Positions 3,475 to 5,752 of a stretch of DNA of 5,752 nt are shown piece after piece. Position numbers and translations under genes: made by a program. The notes beneath the pieces are model-generated. The model ran no database searches and had not been told where the DNA came from. It saw only the letters and a program-made list of their open reading frames with translations. Position 1 is the stretch's first letter, and the number at the start of each line of letters is the position of its first letter. Origin of the DNA: Nodosilinea sp. BSH.14 (GTDB lineage Bacteria > Cyanobacteriota > Cyanobacteriia > Phormidesmidales > Phormidesmidaceae); contig JALQST010000071.1 in NCBI GenBank assembly GCA_023264315.1, positions 1 through 5,752 of the forward strand, given 5' to 3'.

Positions 3475-5752
3475 ATGTTTCCCCAGTCTCCAGTTCCAGG
3501 CAGTAGTGCGTGGCCCGTTCTGAATTCGGACGACGCCTTGTTTCCCGTGGTGGCGATTGGGGCTTCGGCGGGGGGGCTAGAGGCGTTTACCCAACTGCTG
3601 AGCCATTTGCCCGCCACCACGGGCATGGCCTTTGTGTTGGTGCAGCATTTGGATCCCAGCCAGCCCAGCCTATTGACCGAACTGATGAGCCACACTACGG
3701 ACATGCCCGTGGTGGAGGTGACGGACGGGCTGGCCATTGCCCCCAATCAGGTCTATGTGATTCCGTCCAATACGGCGATGACCATAGCAGCGGGGCAACT
3801 GCGGCTGCAACCCCGACCCCGCAGCGGTAGCCGGATCATCGACGTTTTTTTTAGTGCCCTGGCCGAGGAACGGGGCAATCGGGCCATTGGTGTGGTGTTG
3901 TCGGGGTTGAATGCCGATGGCACCCTGGGCCTGGAGGCCATTAAGGCGGTGGGGGGGATCACCTTTTCCCAGTCGGAGGCGTCGGCCAAATTTAGCCGTA
4001 TGCCCCACATGGCCATTGCCACCGGACAGGTGGATTTTATCCAAACCCCGGGGGAGATCGCCCAAACCCTGGTCAGCCTCAGCACCCATCCCTACGTCAC
4101 CCGCCCCAAACCCCAGGAGCCGACGGTACCCCAGGCCAAGGCAGCGACGGAAGACAACGCCCTAGGGATGATTCTTACCCTGCTGAGGCGAGCCACCAAG
4201 ATTGACTTTGCCCAATACAAGCCCACCACCGTTAAACGGCGGATTTTGCGGCGCATGGCCCTACACCATTTGGAAAGCCTGGATCGCTACGGCCAATACC
4301 TCCAGGCCAACCCGGAGGAGGTGCAAGCCCTACACCAGGAGATTTTGATCGGCGTCACCAGCTTTTTCCGCGATGCCGAGGTGTTTGCCGCCCTAGAGCA
4401 GATCGTGTTTCCGGCCCTGCTGCGGGATCGCCACCCCGACCACCCCCTGCGAATTTGGGTGGCGGGCTGTTCCACCGGGGAAGAAGCCTACTCGCTTGCC
4501 ATAAGCCTGCTGGAATACCTAGGCCACCACGAGGCCAGTCTACAGATTCAAATTTTTGCCACCGATGTGAACACACGGGCTATTGAAATCGCTCGGTTGG
4601 GCTGGTATGCCTCGATCCAGGTGGCGGAGTTGTCGCCGGAACGGTTGCAGCGGTTTTTTGTACCCACTGATGGGGGCTATAAAATCAAGAAGGTGGTGCG
4701 GGAACTGTGCATTTTTGCCTGCCAGAATCTCATCACCGATCCGCCCTTTTCGCGACTGGATTTCATTAGCTGCCGCAATGTGCTGATCTACTTTGGCGCG
4801 GCTCTCCAGCGCCGGGTGCTGCCCATGTTTCACTACGGTCTCAGGCCCGACGGCTTTTTGCTGCTGGGGTCGTCGGAGACGGTGGGGGAACTGAGCCACC
4901 TGTTTGCCCTGGTAGATAACCGCTACAAGATCTACACCAAACAGTCCTCATCACTGCCGCTGAATGTGGACTTTACCCCCACCGCCTATACCCCCGCTCC
5001 CCAACTGTCGCGCCCCAACCTACCTCCAGAACGTCCCCATCTCGCCGATATCTACGCCCAGGCCGACCAGACGGTGCTCAGCCGCTATGGCCCCGCCGGG
5101 GTGTTGGTGAACGAAGCCTTAGACATTCTCCAGTTTCGGGGCCAAACGGGCACCTACCTGGAACCCGCCCCTGGTCGGGCCAGCCTCAATTTGCTCACCA
5201 TGGCCAAGGAGGGGCTGCGGCTGGATCTGCGGACTGCCCTCTACCAGGCCCAGCAAACTGGACAGGCGGTGCAGCGGCGATCCCTCTTGCTCAAGGTTGG
5301 GGAACGGCCTCGCCCAGTGCAGATCGAGATTGTGCCCCTCACCCCTCAGGCCGTTGGCCAAACCTACTCCCTGGTGCTGTTTACCGACCTTGTGGAGAAC
5401 CGCGCCACCGAGGCCGAGGCCGCGACGACCGCCCCCGCCGCCCAGGTGGAGATCAACCAGTATGTGCAGGAAAACCTCGCCCTGCGCCAGGATTTGGATA
5501 CTACCCGTTCCCACCTGCAATCCATCATCCAGGAGCAGGAGGCCACCAACCAGGATTTGCGGGCCGCCAACGAGGAAATCCTCTCCAGCAACGAGGAACT
5601 GCAAAGTACCAACGAAGAACTGCAAACCGCCAAGGAGGAAATCCAGGCCGCCAACGAAGAACTCTGCACCATCAACGACGAACTCTACCGCCGCAACGCC
5701 GAAACCACCCGCATCAGCGACGACTTTCAAAACCTGCTCAGCAGCATCTACA
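3475..5752 (+). CDS. CheB methylesterase-CheR methyltransferase-PAS fusion protein (3' end outside window)
   Basis: 759 codons are visible and the frame runs off the window. Residues 23-200 are a CheB methylesterase domain without a receiver domain: GASAGG with Ser31, VQHLDP with His58 and GLNADGT with Asp148 give the Ser-His-Asp triad. Residues 228-487 are CheR, with TSFFRD (295-300), the S-adenosylmethionine loop WVAGCSTGEEAYSLA (328-342), FATDV (361-365) and SCRNVLIYF (432-440). A divergent PAS-like domain follows (about 525-640), then a long coiled coil (about 656-750), and the final LLSSIY is where a further PAS domain usually starts. Fusions of this type, often ending in a histidine kinase, act in sensory signalling instead of classical chemotaxis; whether both enzymes are active is not known. 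ATG 3475 is the first start after an in-frame TAA (3454-3456), and no strong ribosome binding site precedes it. No other che gene is nearby. Confidence 0.95.
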   Translation, partial: MFPQSPVPGSSAWPVLNSDDALFPVVAIGASAGGLEAFTQLLSHLPATTGMAFVLVQHLDPSQPSLLTELMSHTTDMPVVEVTDGLAIAPNQVYVIPSNTAMTIAAGQLRLQPRPRSGSRIIDVFFSALAEERGNRAIGVVLSGLNADGTLGLEAIKAVGGITFSQSEASAKFSRMPHMAIATGQVDFIQTPGEIAQTLVSLSTHPYVTRPKPQEPTVPQAKAATEDNALGMILTLLRRATKIDFAQYKPTTVKRRILRRMALHHLESLDRYGQYLQANPEEVQALHQEILIGVTSFFRDAEVFAALEQIVFPALLRDRHPDHPLRIWVAGCSTGEEAYSLAISLLEYLGHHEASLQIQIFATDVNTRAIEIARLGWYASIQVAELSPERLQRFFVPTDGGYKIKKVVRELCIFACQNLITDPPFSRLDFISCRNVLIYFGAALQRRVLPMFHYGLRPDGFLLLGSSETVGELSHLFALVDNRYKIYTKQSSSLPLNVDFTPTAYTPAPQLSRPNLPPERPHLADIYAQADQTVLSRYGPAGVLVNEALDILQFRGQTGTYLEPAPGRASLNLLTMAKEGLRLDLRTALYQAQQTGQAVQRRSLLLKVGERPRPVQIEIVPLTPQAVGQTYSLVLFTDLVENRATEAEAATTAPAAQVEINQYVQENLALRQDLDTTRSHLQSIIQEQEATNQDLRAANEEILSSNEELQSTNEELQTAKEEIQAANEELCTINDELYRRNAETTRISDDFQNLLSSIY
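5548..5694 (+). repeat. Seven in-register heptad repeats encoding a signalling coiled coil
   Basis: Residues 692-740 of the CheB-CheR fusion are seven consecutive seven-residue units, each beginning with Asn or Lys followed by two acidic or polar residues and then Leu or Ile: NQDLRAA, NEEILSS, NEELQST, NEELQTA, KEEIQAA, NEELCTI, NDELYRR. At the DNA level this is 7 x 21 bases with partly conserved AACGAGGAA-type cores. The EELQxxNEEL pattern is known from this protein family and is thought to form a dimeric helix linking the enzyme and PAS parts to downstream domains. Confidence 0.85.

Noticed and set aside
5119..5730. Minus-strand 203-residue open frame rich in Gly, Val and Leu
   Set aside because: It is the antisense shadow of the heptad-repeat and PAS coding region; its repetitiveness mirrors the sense repeats.

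Overview
The window looks like a piece of a moderately GC-rich bacterial chromosome, most likely a cyanobacterium. The grounds are a remnant resembling the N-terminal domain of orange carotenoid protein, a membrane-type dihydroorotate dehydrogenase with a cyanobacterial-style extended N-terminus, and a large CheB-CheR-PAS fusion of the kind common in filamentous cyanobacteria. The assignment rests on recalled family resemblance, since no search was possible. No tRNA, rRNA, CRISPR array, insertion sequence or phage gene is visible.

Layout: 1-253 (minus) is an 84-codon open stretch, cut by the window edge. It resembles the second part of a carotenoid-binding helical domain but follows an in-frame stop and has no proper start, so it reads as a 5'-truncated remnant. 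425-826 (plus) encodes a bactofilin. 865-1032 (minus) encodes a 55-residue hydrophobic protein with a good ribosome binding site. It converges on the bactofilin gene and diverges from pyrD. 1172-2317 (plus) is pyrD, starting with GTG and overlapping a six-codon upstream reading frame. 2314-3153 (minus) is an inositol-monophosphatase-family gene that converges on pyrD so tightly that both stop codons lie in one CTAG. 3154-3474 is a 321-bp divergent intergenic region with a perfect 14-bp tandem repeat and possible promoters. 3475 to the end (plus) is the first 759 codons of a CheB methylesterase-CheR methyltransferase-PAS-coiled-coil protein that continues past the window.

The genes do not form an operon: strands alternate gene by gene, and the functions (cytoskeleton, pyrimidine synthesis, phosphate ester hydrolysis, signalling) do not make an obvious pathway. 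This looks like ordinary chromosomal housekeeping and regulatory sequence, not an accessory defence island. The least expected items are the small membrane protein, the broken carotenoid-protein remnant, the GTGA coupling at pyrD, and the seven-copy, register-perfect heptad repeat in the signalling protein.
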